DNA from: JACCZR01 sp963830065
GTDB lineage: Bacteria; Actinomycetota; Thermoleophilia; Solirubrobacterales; Thermoleophilaceae
DNA: 64,000 nucleotides
Assembly (NCBI GenBank): GCA_963830065.1
Contig: CAWHLA010000008.1
Coordinates: 310,001-374,000 of the forward strand
Direction of reading: 5' to 3'
The translations under genes were made by a program, and so were the position numbers. Positions within the stretch are counted from its first letter, which is position 1. Each line of letters begins with the position of its first letter. Below the pieces are notes generated by a model. The model saw nothing but the letters and a program-made list of their open reading frames with translations, searched no databases and had not been told where the DNA came from. Shown piece by piece: positions 31,525-39,650 of the stretch.

Positions 31525-32385
31525 ATGCCCGAAACGCTTACCGACTCTTCCACCGGGACCTTCGAGCTCGCCGGCAAGACGATCCGCCGCCTCGGCTTCG
31601 GGGCGATGCGGATCACCGGCGAGGGGATCTGGGGTGAGCCCGATGACCGCGACGAGGCGATCGCGGTGCTACGCCGCGCCGTGGACCTCGGGATCAACTT
31701 CATCGACACCGCCGACTCCTACGGCCCCGAGGTCTCCGAGAACCTCATCGCCGAGGCGCTCCACCCCTACCCCGACGATCTCCTGATCGCCACCAAGGCC
31801 GGCTTCCTGCGCGACGGCCCCGGCAAGTGGCGCGTCTGCGGCGACGCCGAGCACCTGCGCTCGGCGGTGGAGGGCAGCCTGCAGCGGCTCAAGCTGGACC
31901 GGATCGACCTGCTTCAGCTCCACCGGATCGACTCCAACTTCCCGATGGAGGACCAGATCGGGGCGCTCACCGACCTCCGTGACGAGGGCAAGATCGCCCA
32001 CATCGGGCTGTCGGAGATCTCCGTGGACCAGCTGGACCAGGTCCAGGAGATCACCGAGGTGGTCTCGGTGCAGAACCACTACAACCTGGAGAACCGCGAC
32101 GCCGCGGACGTGCTCGAGGCCTGCGAGGAGCGCGGCATCGGGTTCATTCCCTGGTTCCCGCTCGCCTCGGGCAACCTGTTGCGCGACGGCAGCCCGCTCG
32201 AGGAGATCGCCGAGCGCCACGAGGCCACCGCGGCGCAGATCGCGCTGGCCTGGCTCCTGGCGCGGTCGGAGGTCGTGCTGCCGATCCCGGGCACCTCATC
32301 GGTCGAGCACCTCGAGGACAACCTGGCGGCCGCGGGCATCGAACTGTCCGCCGAAGAGGTCTCCGAGCTGGAAGAAGCCGCGTGA
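31525..32385 (+). CDS. Aldo/keto reductase
   Basis: A 286-residue TIM-barrel NADPH reductase. The catalytic tetrad is visible: D and Y in NFIDTADSYG (residues ~51-60), K in LIATKAGFL and H in LLQLHRID. The NADPH-binding end is ARSEVVLPIPGTSSVEHLED. It belongs to the bacterial group of small aldo/keto reductases acting on aldehydes and ketones. Its stop overlaps the GTG of the flavoprotein gene (GTGA), so the two redox enzymes are co-translated. Confidence 0.9.
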   Translation: MPETLTDSSTGTFELAGKTIRRLGFGAMRITGEGIWGEPDDRDEAIAVLRRAVDLGINFIDTADSYGPEVSENLIAEALHPYPDDLLIATKAGFLRDGPGKWRVCGDAEHLRSAVEGSLQRLKLDRIDLLQLHRIDSNFPMEDQIGALTDLRDEGKIAHIGLSEISVDQLDQVQEITEVVSVQNHYNLENRDAADVLEACEERGIGFIPWFPLASGNLLRDGSPLEEIAERHEATAAQIALAWLLARSEVVLPIPGTSSVEHLEDNLAAAGIELSAEEVSELEEAA

Positions 32386-33725
32386 GCGAGCGGTTCGACG
32401 TGGTCGTCCTGGGCGCCGGCCCGGGCGGCCGCGGCGCAGCCTCCAAGCTGGTCGGCGCCGGCAAGAGCGTCGCGATGCTCGAGGGCGAGCTCGTCGGGGG
32501 CGAGTGCCCGTTCTGGGCCTGCATCCCCACCAAGGGCCTGCTGCGTCCGGTCGAGGCGAGCGTCGAAGCTCGCCGGGTGCCGGGGCTGGAGGCGCCCGAT
32601 CCCCGCTGGGCCGAGGTGCGCGAGTGGCGCGACTACCTCAACAGCGGGCTCGACGACTCCTCGAAGGCCGAGTCCTACGCGGACATGGGCATGGAGGTGA
32701 TCAAGGACTTCGGGCGCATCTCCGCACCCGGCCGGGTGCAGGCCGGAGACCGCGAGCTCGAGGCCGGCGACATCGTCATCGCCACCGGCACGCGCGCGGC
32801 CATCCCTCCCATCGACGGCCTGGACGGGGTGGACTACTGGACCAACCGCGAGGCCAGCGCCATGAAGGAGGTCCCGGCGAGCACGGTGGTGCTCGGCGGA
32901 GGCCCGGTGGGCATCGAGTTCGCACAGATGCTGTCTCGCTACGGCTCGAAGGTGACCCTCGTGGAGGGCGCGGACCGGTTGCTCGCGCGCGAGGAGACCG
33001 AGGTGTCGGACTTCATCGCCGAGCTACTCGGCGAGGAGGGCATCGACGTACGCCTCGGCGTCGAGGCCGAGGCGGTCAGCCCGGGCGATGACGGCGGGGT
33101 GAAGGTCACCGTGGGCTCGGACGAGGTGGCCGCGGAGCGCCTGCTGGTGGCCGTGGGGCGGGCCCCACGGGTGGAGGACATCGGGCTGGACACGGTGGGC
33201 ATCGAGCCCGGCGAGAAGGGCATCGAGGTCGACAGGTACTGCCAGGCCGCCGACCGGGTGTACGCGGTCGGCGACGTGACCGGCGTCTCCCCCTTCACCC
33301 ACGTGGCGGCCTATCAGGGCTGGGTGGCCTCCGAGTGCATCCTCGGGCGTGGCCACGCCACCGACTACAAGGCCATCCCCCGCGTCGTGTTCTCCGACCC
33401 CGAGATAGCCGCCGTCGGACTGAGTGCCGACGCGGCGCGCGAGCAGGGCATCGACGTCGCCACCGCCGAGGTCGACATCTCCAAGGCCGACCGCGCCGAG
33501 ACCTTCGGCAAGGGCCTGAGGGGCAAGGCGGGCGTGGTGGCCGACCGCGACCGCGGAGTGCTCGTGGGCGCCTGGGCGGTCACGCCACTGGCCAGCGAGT
33601 GGATCCACACGGCGGTTGTGGCGGTGAAGGCCGAGGTGCCGCTGGACACCCTGCGCGACTCGATGATGCAGTTCCCCACGTTCAGCGAGATGTTTCTGGC
33701 GGCCGTGCGGGCCGTGGACGCCTAG
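32382..33725 (+). CDS. Pyridine nucleotide-disulfide oxidoreductase (dihydrolipoyl dehydrogenase/mercuric reductase-like)
   Basis: A 447-residue class I flavin disulfide reductase. FAD motif LGAGPGGRGAASKLVGAGKS, redox-active cysteine pair in GGECPFWACIPTK (CxxxxC, residues ~42-47), NAD motif LGGGPVGIEFAQMLSRYGSK, and a dimer-interface domain. The catalytic H-x(4)-E at the C-terminus is not obvious (EWIHTAVVAVKAE carries an H but in another context), so it may not reduce lipoamide. The PFWA spacer belongs to a subgroup annotated only by similarity. No pyruvate or glycine dehydrogenase genes are adjacent. Confidence 0.85.
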   Translation: MSERFDVVVLGAGPGGRGAASKLVGAGKSVAMLEGELVGGECPFWACIPTKGLLRPVEASVEARRVPGLEAPDPRWAEVREWRDYLNSGLDDSSKAESYADMGMEVIKDFGRISAPGRVQAGDRELEAGDIVIATGTRAAIPPIDGLDGVDYWTNREASAMKEVPASTVVLGGGPVGIEFAQMLSRYGSKVTLVEGADRLLAREETEVSDFIAELLGEEGIDVRLGVEAEAVSPGDDGGVKVTVGSDEVAAERLLVAVGRAPRVEDIGLDTVGIEPGEKGIEVDRYCQAADRVYAVGDVTGVSPFTHVAAYQGWVASECILGRGHATDYKAIPRVVFSDPEIAAVGLSADAAREQGIDVATAEVDISKADRAETFGKGLRGKAGVVADRDRGVLVGAWAVTPLASEWIHTAVVAVKAEVPLDTLRDSMMQFPTFSEMFLAAVRAVDA

Positions 33726-34429
33726 GCGGGCTGGCCGGCGGGCTCGCGCTCGGCCAGCACCCGCAGGTTGCGCCGGGCCCGGACGCCGAGCGCGCCGAGC
33801 GCCAGGGCGGACAGGCCCAGGCCGATCACGTCGAGCGGGGTCATCCCGACCCCGAAGAGATCGAACGAGAGGCCGGCGCCGAGTGCCATCACGGTGTTGA
33901 GCGCGATCAGCGCGAGCCGCGCCTCGGTCGGGCCGACCCGGCCGTAGCCCAGGCTGAAGACGCCGAACGCGTAGGTCTCCAGGTAGGTGTTGATCGAGAG
34001 CACCAGGTAGACCACCACGATCACCAGGCCGGTGGCCAGCAGCATGTGGGGCGAGAGACCCAGGCCGATGCCGATGACCGCGGTGGCGATCGCGTCGACC
34101 AGGTGGTCGAGGTAGTAGCCGTACTTGGGACGCTGCGTCCCGCGCACGCGGGCGAGGGTGCCGTCCAGCGAATCGCCGAGCCAATGAACGACCAGCAGCG
34201 CGCTGGCCGCCCACAGCCACAGGGGGCTCTGGTTGGAGAGCACGTAGGCGACGGCGATGCCGACCGCGGCCACGACGCCCAGGGCTGTCAGGTGGTCAGG
34301 CATCACGCGCCGGGGCAGTCGCCTCGCGACCCACTCGAGAGTGCGGGCCTCGGCGCGGGCCAGGAGGAAGTGCTTCTCGCGCGGGGCGTCGTCGACCTCG
34401 TCCATGAGCTCGTCCTCTTTGTTGACCAT
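33722..34429 (-). CDS. CDP-alcohol phosphatidyltransferase family protein
   Basis: A 235-residue membrane enzyme. The family signature D-x2-DG-x2-AR-x(8)-G-x3-D-x3-D is present as GDSLDGTLARVRGTQRPKYG followed by YYLDHLVD (residues ~86-113). About six membrane spans follow. It would transfer a phospho-alcohol from a CDP-activated lipid or alcohol, for example in phosphatidylglycerol or phosphatidylinositol synthesis; the acceptor is unknown. TAGTTG lies 7 bases before the ATG at 34429. The stop overlaps that of the convergent flavoprotein gene. Confidence 0.85.
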   Translation of the reverse strand: MVNKEDELMDEVDDAPREKHFLLARAEARTLEWVARRLPRRVMPDHLTALGVVAAVGIAVAYVLSNQSPLWLWAASALLVVHWLGDSLDGTLARVRGTQRPKYGYYLDHLVDAIATAVIGIGLGLSPHMLLATGLVIVVVYLVLSINTYLETYAFGVFSLGYGRVGPTEARLALIALNTVMALGAGLSFDLFGVGMTPLDVIGLGLSALALGALGVRARRNLRVLAEREPAGQPA

Positions 34430-34470
34430 CGGTCAGCAACTACGCCGGGCCGGGAAGCTGGTTACACGTC

Positions 34471-34476
34471 TAGGAT
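34471..34476 (+). promoter_or_regulatory. Leaderless -10 TAGGAT of the small gene at 34484
   Basis: TAGGAT, spacer CGCCGGC, GTG at 34484. This element is the main evidence that the short frame is a gene. Confidence 0.45.
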
Positions 34477-34483
34477 CGCCGGC

Positions 34484-34699
34484 GTGTCGCTCGACCAGGT
34501 CGAAGCCGTGCTCGTCGCCGCCCGCGACCGGCCCACGTTCGCCCACCAGCTGGCCCAGGCGCCGGCGATCCTGACCGGCTACGACCTGACCGAAGCCGAG
34601 CGCCACGCGCTGGTCGAGTACGACGTGGCCGCGCTGGAGGAGATGGGCGTAGCCGCCGATCTCGTCGGGGCGGCGTCGGTCATCGGGCGCGTCCGCTAG
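34484..34699 (+). CDS. Small helical protein, LigA-like
   Basis: A 71-residue all-helical protein (SLDQVEAVLVAARDRPTFAH then LTEAERHALVEYDVAALEEM). The pattern of a helix ending in an acidic E-R-x-A-L followed by D-x-x-A-L-x-x-x-G is reminiscent of the small alpha subunit of LigAB-type extradiol dioxygenases, also found alone in actinobacteria. No catalytic residues belong to this fold by itself. Function unknown. No ribosome binding site is visible, in agreement with a leaderless start. Confidence 0.5.
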   Translation: MSLDQVEAVLVAARDRPTFAHQLAQAPAILTGYDLTEAERHALVEYDVAALEEMGVAADLVGAASVIGRVR

Positions 34700-34742
34700 A
34701 GACAGGCGCAACTTTCGGCCGAGGGGCCGTGTTCCTGGGGCC

Positions 34743-36233
34743 ATGCGACGCACCGCGCTGGCAGCCACGGTCCTGGTCCCGGGGCTGGCGCTTGCCGTCG
34801 TGCTCCTGACCGCGTCGGAGGAGCCCGCCCCCGCCCAGGCCGGCGCCAAGCCCAACGTGGTCGTCGTCATGACCGACGACCAGACCGAGCAGCAGATGGG
34901 CGCGCTGGCCAGCGTGCGGCGCCTGATCGGCCGCCAGGGAACCACCTTCACGCGAAACTTCTCCACCTTCCCGCTGTGCTGCCCGTCGCGCAGCACCTAT
35001 CTCACCGGCCAGTACCCGCAGAACCACGGCGTGCGGGGCAACTCCCCGCCCCAGGGTGGGTTCTACAAGCTCGACTCGTCCAACACCCTGCCTGTGTGGC
35101 TGCGCGACGCCGGCTATGCGACGTCGCACATCGGCAAGTACCCCAACGGCTACGGCACGCGCAACCCGCGGGAGGTGCCGCCGGGCTGGCAGGAGTGGCG
35201 CGGCTCGGTGGACCCCACCACCTACAACTTCCGCAACTTCTGCCTGAACGAGAACGGGATCCTGCGCACCTACGGGACCGCGACTCGGGCAGTGCAGCGC
35301 GCCTGTCCCGGGGCCCTGCAGGGCCCACAGGCCTACCAGGGTGACCTGTACACGGGCAAGGCGATCGACTACATCAACCGCCGGGCGCCCTCGGCCCAGC
35401 CGTTCTTTCTCTCCGTGGCCTACCTGGCGCCGCACGGCGGCGGGCCGAACCCGCGCGGCGCGCGCTGTCGCGGCTCGGCCAAGCCCGCCGACCGCCACCG
35501 TGGGCGCTACGCCAACGCCCGCCTGCCGCGGCCGCCTGGCTTCAACGAGCGCCTCGTGCGTGACAAGCCCGCGTACATCCGCCGCCTGCATCGCTTCACG
35601 CAGGCCGACCTCGCTCGCATCCGCACCAACTACCAATGCCGGCGCGAGTCGCTGCTGGCCGTCGACGAGGGGGTCGCCCTGATGGTCGAGGCCCTGCGGC
35701 GCAGCGGTGAGCTGGACAACACCGTGTTCGTGTTCACGTCCGACAACGGCTTCTTCCAGGGAGAGCACCGGGTGCCCGGCGGAAAGATCAAGCCGTACGA
35801 GCCCTCCGTCCGGGTGCCGGCGCTGATTCGCGGCCCGGGCTTCCCCCGCGACAAGCGAACCGGTCAGCTGACCGGCAACATCGACCTGGCCAGCACGATC
35901 GTCGACGTGGCGGGGGCGACGCCGCGCCGGCGGCTCGACGGCGTTTCGCTGCGCCCTCTCGCCCGCCGTCCGTCGCGGTTCGGCCGGCGGGACATCCTGC
36001 TCCAGAACGGCCCCACCACCGGGCCGGTCAACCCCCAGTACACCGCCATTCGCACCCGGCGCTACAAGTACGTGCAGTACGTCAACGGGGAGCGCGAACT
36101 GTACGACCTGCGCTTCGACCGCTTCGAGCAGCGCAGCGTGGACGGCACCCGCCGCTACCGCCGGGTGCAGCGCCGGCTGGCCCGGAGGCTGAGGCGGCTG
36201 CGCAATTGCTCCGGCGGCGGCTGCCGCCGCTAG
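34743..36233 (+). CDS. Exported sulfatase family enzyme
   Basis: A 496-residue arylsulfatase-type enzyme. An N-terminal signal (residues ~1-32) directs export. The metal site begins with VVVMTDDQTEQ, and the active-site formylglycine motif is LCCPSRSTYLTGQ (C-x-P-S-R), with the first cysteine the likely modified residue; formylglycine-generating enzyme would be needed in trans. Later boxes FVFTSDNGFFQGEHRVPGGK and VRVPALIRGPG hold further metal and substrate ligands. It removes sulfate esters from a carbohydrate or aromatic compound outside the cytoplasm. The C-terminus is arginine-rich and repetitive. Confidence 0.88.
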   Translation: MRRTALAATVLVPGLALAVVLLTASEEPAPAQAGAKPNVVVVMTDDQTEQQMGALASVRRLIGRQGTTFTRNFSTFPLCCPSRSTYLTGQYPQNHGVRGNSPPQGGFYKLDSSNTLPVWLRDAGYATSHIGKYPNGYGTRNPREVPPGWQEWRGSVDPTTYNFRNFCLNENGILRTYGTATRAVQRACPGALQGPQAYQGDLYTGKAIDYINRRAPSAQPFFLSVAYLAPHGGGPNPRGARCRGSAKPADRHRGRYANARLPRPPGFNERLVRDKPAYIRRLHRFTQADLARIRTNYQCRRESLLAVDEGVALMVEALRRSGELDNTVFVFTSDNGFFQGEHRVPGGKIKPYEPSVRVPALIRGPGFPRDKRTGQLTGNIDLASTIVDVAGATPRRRLDGVSLRPLARRPSRFGRRDILLQNGPTTGPVNPQYTAIRTRRYKYVQYVNGERELYDLRFDRFEQRSVDGTRRYRRVQRRLARRLRRLRNCSGGGCRR

Positions 36234-36859
36234 CCCAGCTGCTCGGCCACCACGCGCAGGTCCTCGGTGAACGCATGGCGCTCGGCCAGGCGGTCCTCGT
36301 CGGTCTGCTGGCGCAGGATCGACGAGGGGTGCACCGTCGCGGTGACCAGCGGCGCGAGGTCGGACTCGATCGGCCGGCCGCGTTGCTGGGTGACCCGGAA
36401 CTTGGTGCCGAACAGCGCCTTGCCCGCGGTGGCGCCCAGAGTGACCAGGACCTCGGGTCCCACCACCCGCAGCTCTTCCTCCAGCCACGGCCGGCACGCC
36501 TCGACCTCGAACCGCTTGGGCGTCTGGTGGATCCGGCGCCGGCCGCGCTCGATGAAGGAGAAGTGCTTGACCACGTTGGTCACGTAGGCCTCCTTGCGGT
36601 CGATTCCCACCGCCTCGAGCGCCGCTGACAGCTCTCGTCCGGCCGGCCCGACGAAGGGCCGCCCCTCGCGGTCCTCGCGGTCTCCCGTCATCTCCCCCAC
36701 GAACATGATCCGCGCGCCGGCCCGGCCCTCGCCGAAGACCGTCTGGGTGGCGTTGCGGTGCAGGTGGCAGCCGCGGCAGTGCGCCGCGGCCTCGCGCAGC
36801 GCCTTCAGCGAGGGTCGCTCGGGCAGGAACGGGGTGGCGTCGTCGGGCTCGTCAGGCAC
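36230..36859 (-). CDS. UdgX-like uracil-DNA glycosylase
   Basis: A 209-residue uracil-DNA glycosylase superfamily protein. The R-loop carries RRRIHQ (residues ~108-113), matching the KRRIH loop whose histidine forms a covalent bond with DNA in mycobacterial UdgX. VVKHFSF has histidine where family 4 enzymes have the third iron-sulfur cysteine, again as in UdgX; cysteines at HCRGCHL and EACRPWL complete the cluster. Motif A reads GEMTGDRED instead of the usual GEQPGD-ED, and motif B is HPSSILR. It should bind uracil-containing DNA. The GTG start and the stop both overlap neighbours; it is co-translated with the NYN gene. Confidence 0.82.
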   Translation of the reverse strand: MPDEPDDATPFLPERPSLKALREAAAHCRGCHLHRNATQTVFGEGRAGARIMFVGEMTGDREDREGRPFVGPAGRELSAALEAVGIDRKEAYVTNVVKHFSFIERGRRRIHQTPKRFEVEACRPWLEEELRVVGPEVLVTLGATAGKALFGTKFRVTQQRGRPIESDLAPLVTATVHPSSILRQQTDEDRLAERHAFTEDLRVVAEQLG

Positions 36860-37187
36860 GGTCGTCGAGGCGGCGGCGAAAGGCCCCTGCTCCTTCTACC
36901 GCAGCGCCCTTGGCGGAAACTCGGGCCGCGAGCTCTGCGTCGGAGGTCACCACGCGGTCGCCCGGGCCGGCCAGGCGGGTGATCTCGTCGTCGGCCACCG
37001 GCGCGAAGTGGACCTCCACCTCCCCCGCGTCGATGTCATGGGGCCTGCCGTCGAACACGACGGCGACGGGCTCGGCGAGGGCCTGGAGCTCGGAGGCGAG
37101 GCGCCGCTGCGCCCCCTGGCGGTCGCGCCACCAGCCGTCGGGGCGCGACCCGATCACGTTCATCCCGTCCACGAGCCACCGGCGCAC
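36852..37187 (-). CDS. NYN-domain (PIN-like) ribonuclease, YacP type
   Basis: A 111-residue PIN/NYN-fold protein. RRWLVDGMNVIGSRPDGWW has the first catalytic aspartate (residue ~6) and an asparagine two further on; later acidic residues lie in VVFDGRPHD, VADDEITRLA and VVTSDAELAARV, giving the usual four-acid metal site. Members cut or bind structured RNA. The GTG at 37187 starts right at the first strand. It overlaps the UdgX-like gene by 8 bases and is divergent from the YceH gene. Confidence 0.78.
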   Translation of the reverse strand: MRRWLVDGMNVIGSRPDGWWRDRQGAQRRLASELQALAEPVAVVFDGRPHDIDAGEVEVHFAPVADDEITRLAGPGDRVVTSDAELAARVSAKGAAVEGAGAFRRRLDDRA

Positions 37188-37193
37188 CGCCCA

Positions 37194-37199
37194 TAGACT
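37194..37199 (+). promoter_or_regulatory. Leaderless -10 TAGACT of the YceH gene
   Basis: TAGACT, 8-base spacer, GTG at 37208. It is only 6 bases from the start of the opposing NYN gene. Confidence 0.45.
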
Positions 37200-37207
37200 C
37201 GCCGATC

Positions 37208-37864
37208 GTGCGCGAGGCAAGCCCAGAGGAGCTGAGGGTGCTCGGCTGCCTGATCGAGAAGCAGCGGACCACACCCGACGCCTACCCGCTCAGCGTCAAC
37301 GCGCTGCGCAGCGCCGCCAACCAGTCCACCAACCGCGACCCGGTGCTCGACCTGGACGAGCACACCGTCAAGGAGGCCGCCCAGGCGCTGGGCAAGCGCG
37401 GTTGGGCGCGGTTCACCAGCGGGCAGGGCAGCCGCGCCGCCAAGTACCGCCAGACCTTCGACGAGGCCCTGGGGCTGGGGCGCGGCGAGACGGCCGTGCT
37501 GGGGGTGCTGATGCTCCGCGGCGCGCAGACGCCGGGCGAGCTCAAGGGGCGCACCGAGCGGATCCACGCCTTCGGGAGCCTGGCCGAGGTACAGGAGACG
37601 CTCGACCACCTGGCCGAGCGCGAGCTGGTGGCCGCCCTGGAGCGCCGGCCCGGGCAAAAGGAGCAGCGCTACCGGCACCTGCTGGGCGCCGACGAGGACG
37701 AGGCACCGGCCGAGCCTGCCCCCCAGGCTGTCCCTCGCGCCGCGCACGGCTCGCCGCCCGACCTCGGCTCACCCGAGCTGGACGACCGGGTGCAGGAGAT
37801 CGAGCGCCAGGTTGCCGACCTGCGCCGGGCAGTCGACGCGCTGCGGTCGGAGCTGGGAGGCTGA
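37208..37864 (+). CDS. YceH family (DUF480) winged-helix protein
   Basis: A 218-residue protein with two tandem winged-helix-like domains. The family signature RVLGCLIEKQRTTPDAYPLS leads into VNALRSAANQSTNRDPVLDL, and the second domain has LGVLMLRGAQTPGELKGRTE. A C-terminal helix (EIERQVADLRRAVDALRSEL) is a short coiled coil. Despite its resemblance to DNA-binding folds, the role in E. coli and elsewhere is unknown. The gene is followed after 7 bases by the quinone reductase gene, so they may be co-transcribed. Confidence 0.85.
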   Translation: MREASPEELRVLGCLIEKQRTTPDAYPLSVNALRSAANQSTNRDPVLDLDEHTVKEAAQALGKRGWARFTSGQGSRAAKYRQTFDEALGLGRGETAVLGVLMLRGAQTPGELKGRTERIHAFGSLAEVQETLDHLAERELVAALERRPGQKEQRYRHLLGADEDEAPAEPAPQAVPRAAHGSPPDLGSPELDDRVQEIERQVADLRRAVDALRSELGG

Positions 37865-37871
37865 CGCGCAG

Positions 37872-38858
37872 ATGAGGGCGATACAGATCACCGACCTGTC
37901 GGGCCCCGAGTCGGCGCTCCAGGTTTCCGAGGACGTGGCCGAGCCGGGGACCTCCCACTTCATGACGCCCGACAGCGGCGTGGTGGTCGAGGTCGAGGCC
38001 GCGGGGGTGTCGTTCCCGGAGGTGCTGCAGACGCGGGGCGAGTACCAGGTCAAGCCCGACCTGCCCTTCGTCCCGGGCTCCGAGGTGGCCGGCACGGTGC
38101 GCGAGGCCAGCGACGACGCGGAGTTCCAGCCCGGCGACCGAGTGGCGGCGTTCTGCATGCTCGGGGGCTTCGCCGAGCTGGCCGTGGCGCCGCCCCACTT
38201 CACCTTCGCCCTGCCCGAGGGCCTCGACGCTGCCCAGGGCGCGGGGCTGATCCTCAACTACCACACCGCGCTGTTCGCGCTGAAGCTGCGCGGCCGCCTC
38301 GCCGAGGGCGAGACCGTGCTGGTGCACGGTGGCGCCGGCGGGGTAGGGACGGCCTCCATCCAGGTGGCCAACGGCCTGGGCGCCAAGACCATCGCCGTCG
38401 TGTCCAACGACGAGAAGGAGCAGGTGGCCCGCGACGCAGGCGCGGACGAGGTGGTGCGCAGCGACGGCGCCTGGAAGGACGAGGCCAAGGAGCTCTCCGG
38501 CGGCGGCGTGGACGTGGTGATCGACCCCGTGGGCGGCGACCGCTTCACCGACAGCCTGCGCTCGCTCGGGGAGGGCGGGCGGCTCGTGGTGGTCGGCTTC
38601 ACCGGCGGCTCGATCCCCGAGGTCAAGGTCAACCGGCTGTTGCTCAACAACACCGAGGTGGTCGGGGCGGGCTGGGGCGCCTACGTGATGGCCAAGCCCG
38701 CCGTGACCCGGGAGCTGGGCGCCGAGCTCGACAGGCTGGCGCGCGAAGGCCACATTGCCCCTATCGTGGGCGCTCGCTTTGCATTGGAGGACGCCTCGGA
38801 GGCGCTGCAGCTGATCGACGGCCGCGGCGCAACCGGCAAGATCGTCCTCGAGCTCTAG
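37872..38858 (+). CDS. NADPH:quinone oxidoreductase family protein (MDR)
   Basis: A 328-residue zinc-free MDR enzyme. The GroES-like domain carries VEAAGVSFPEVLQTRGEYQV and the Rossmann domain VLVHGGAGGVGTASIQVANG. PDLPFVPGSEVAGTVREA and GFTGGSIPEVKVNRLLLNNT are typical of the quinone oxidoreductase (QOR/Zta) group. It should reduce quinones or enoyl substrates with NADPH. It is only distantly similar to the reductase at 1735. The ATG at 37872 is the first start after the YceH stop. Confidence 0.87.
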   Translation: MRAIQITDLSGPESALQVSEDVAEPGTSHFMTPDSGVVVEVEAAGVSFPEVLQTRGEYQVKPDLPFVPGSEVAGTVREASDDAEFQPGDRVAAFCMLGGFAELAVAPPHFTFALPEGLDAAQGAGLILNYHTALFALKLRGRLAEGETVLVHGGAGGVGTASIQVANGLGAKTIAVVSNDEKEQVARDAGADEVVRSDGAWKDEAKELSGGGVDVVIDPVGGDRFTDSLRSLGEGGRLVVVGFTGGSIPEVKVNRLLLNNTEVVGAGWGAYVMAKPAVTRELGAELDRLAREGHIAPIVGARFALEDASEALQLIDGRGATGKIVLEL

Positions 38859-38870
38859 AGGAGGGATCCC

Positions 38871-39284
38871 ATGAAGAAGGTCGTGTTGTCCGCCCTGGTG
38901 GGCGGGTTGGCCGTGGTCGCGTTGTCGCCGCTGGCCGAGAGCGCTCGCCGCACCCCGCAGGTGAAGACCATCGACCGGCTCGGCGCGGAGGTGACCGTGG
39001 CCGCGAACCAGGTCGAGATCGCCAAGGCGGGATGCCCGCGTGGCTACGCGCCCGTGGCCGGCCAGGAGCTGCTGGGAGCCACCGAGCTCGTGTACTCGAT
39101 CCGGACCACCTCCAGGCGCGGCTGGGAGGTCGCCGTAGGCAACCCCACCACCGTGCCCCAGGACTTCAGCGCCGGGGTGATGTGCCAGAAGGGCGGCAGC
39201 GGCGTGAAGGTGCGCTCAGCGAGCACCTCCGAGCGGAGCCGGATGATCGCCGCCGCGAAGGAGAAGCTCCGCGACGGCGACTGA
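38871..39284 (+). CDS. Small secreted protein of unknown function
   Basis: A 137-residue protein with a signal peptide (MKKVVLSALVGGLAVVALSP, cleavage after about residue 24). The mature domain has two cysteines (KAGCPRGYA and VMCQKGG) likely joined by a disulfide. The pattern CPRGYAPVAG...VGNPT...CxxG is common in small exported proteins of this lineage but has no assigned function. AGAGGAGGGA before the ATG is a strong ribosome binding site. It follows the quinone reductase after 12 bases. Confidence 0.65.
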   Translation: MKKVVLSALVGGLAVVALSPLAESARRTPQVKTIDRLGAEVTVAANQVEIAKAGCPRGYAPVAGQELLGATELVYSIRTTSRRGWEVAVGNPTTVPQDFSAGVMCQKGGSGVKVRSASTSERSRMIAAAKEKLRDGD

Positions 39285-39305
39285 CCGGCAGAGCGCCGCT
39301 CGCCG

Positions 39306-39650
39306 CTACTCGCTCACCACCTGCTCGAAGCCGCCAAAGAACATCCTCTGGCCGTCGAAGGGCATCTCCGTCTGCTCGGGAGGCTCCGACCTCATCTTCT
39401 CGTAGGCGGCGTCGCGGGTCGCCTTGTCGGGGAACTCGAGCCAGCTGAATATGACCGTCTCGTCGTCCTTGGCCTGGGTGGCCCGGTAGAAGTCGGTCAC
39501 CTCGCCGCGCGGAACGTCGTCACCCCAGCATTCGACCATCCGCGTCGCGCCCAGGCTCTTGAAGTACCCGGCCGCCTGTTGGGCCATGTCGATGTAGGCG
39601 TCGCGGTTGGCGGTCGGCACGGCCGCGACAAAGCCTTCGACGTAGGTCAT
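39306..39650 (-). CDS. DUF1428 family protein (YbaA-like)
   Basis: A 114-residue ferredoxin-like alpha/beta protein of the dimeric alpha-beta barrel group. It opens with TYVEGFVAAVPTANRDAYID and includes the signature WGDDVPRGEVTDFYRATQAK and MPFDGQRMFFGGFE. These proteins are widespread and uncharacterised; the conserved YVDGFV and RM-x-(W/Y/F)-GGF boxes are intact. GAGGAGGG before the ATG at 39650 confirms the start. Confidence 0.85.
   Translation of the reverse strand: MTYVEGFVAAVPTANRDAYIDMAQQAAGYFKSLGATRMVECWGDDVPRGEVTDFYRATQAKDDETVIFSWLEFPDKATRDAAYEKMRSEPPEQTEMPFDGQRMFFGGFEQVVSE

Noticed and set aside
34743..36233. Sulfatase plus CDP-alcohol transferase as a lipid-modification island
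   Set aside because: The genes are divergent and separated by independent promoters; no further sulfur or lipid genes support a shared pathway.
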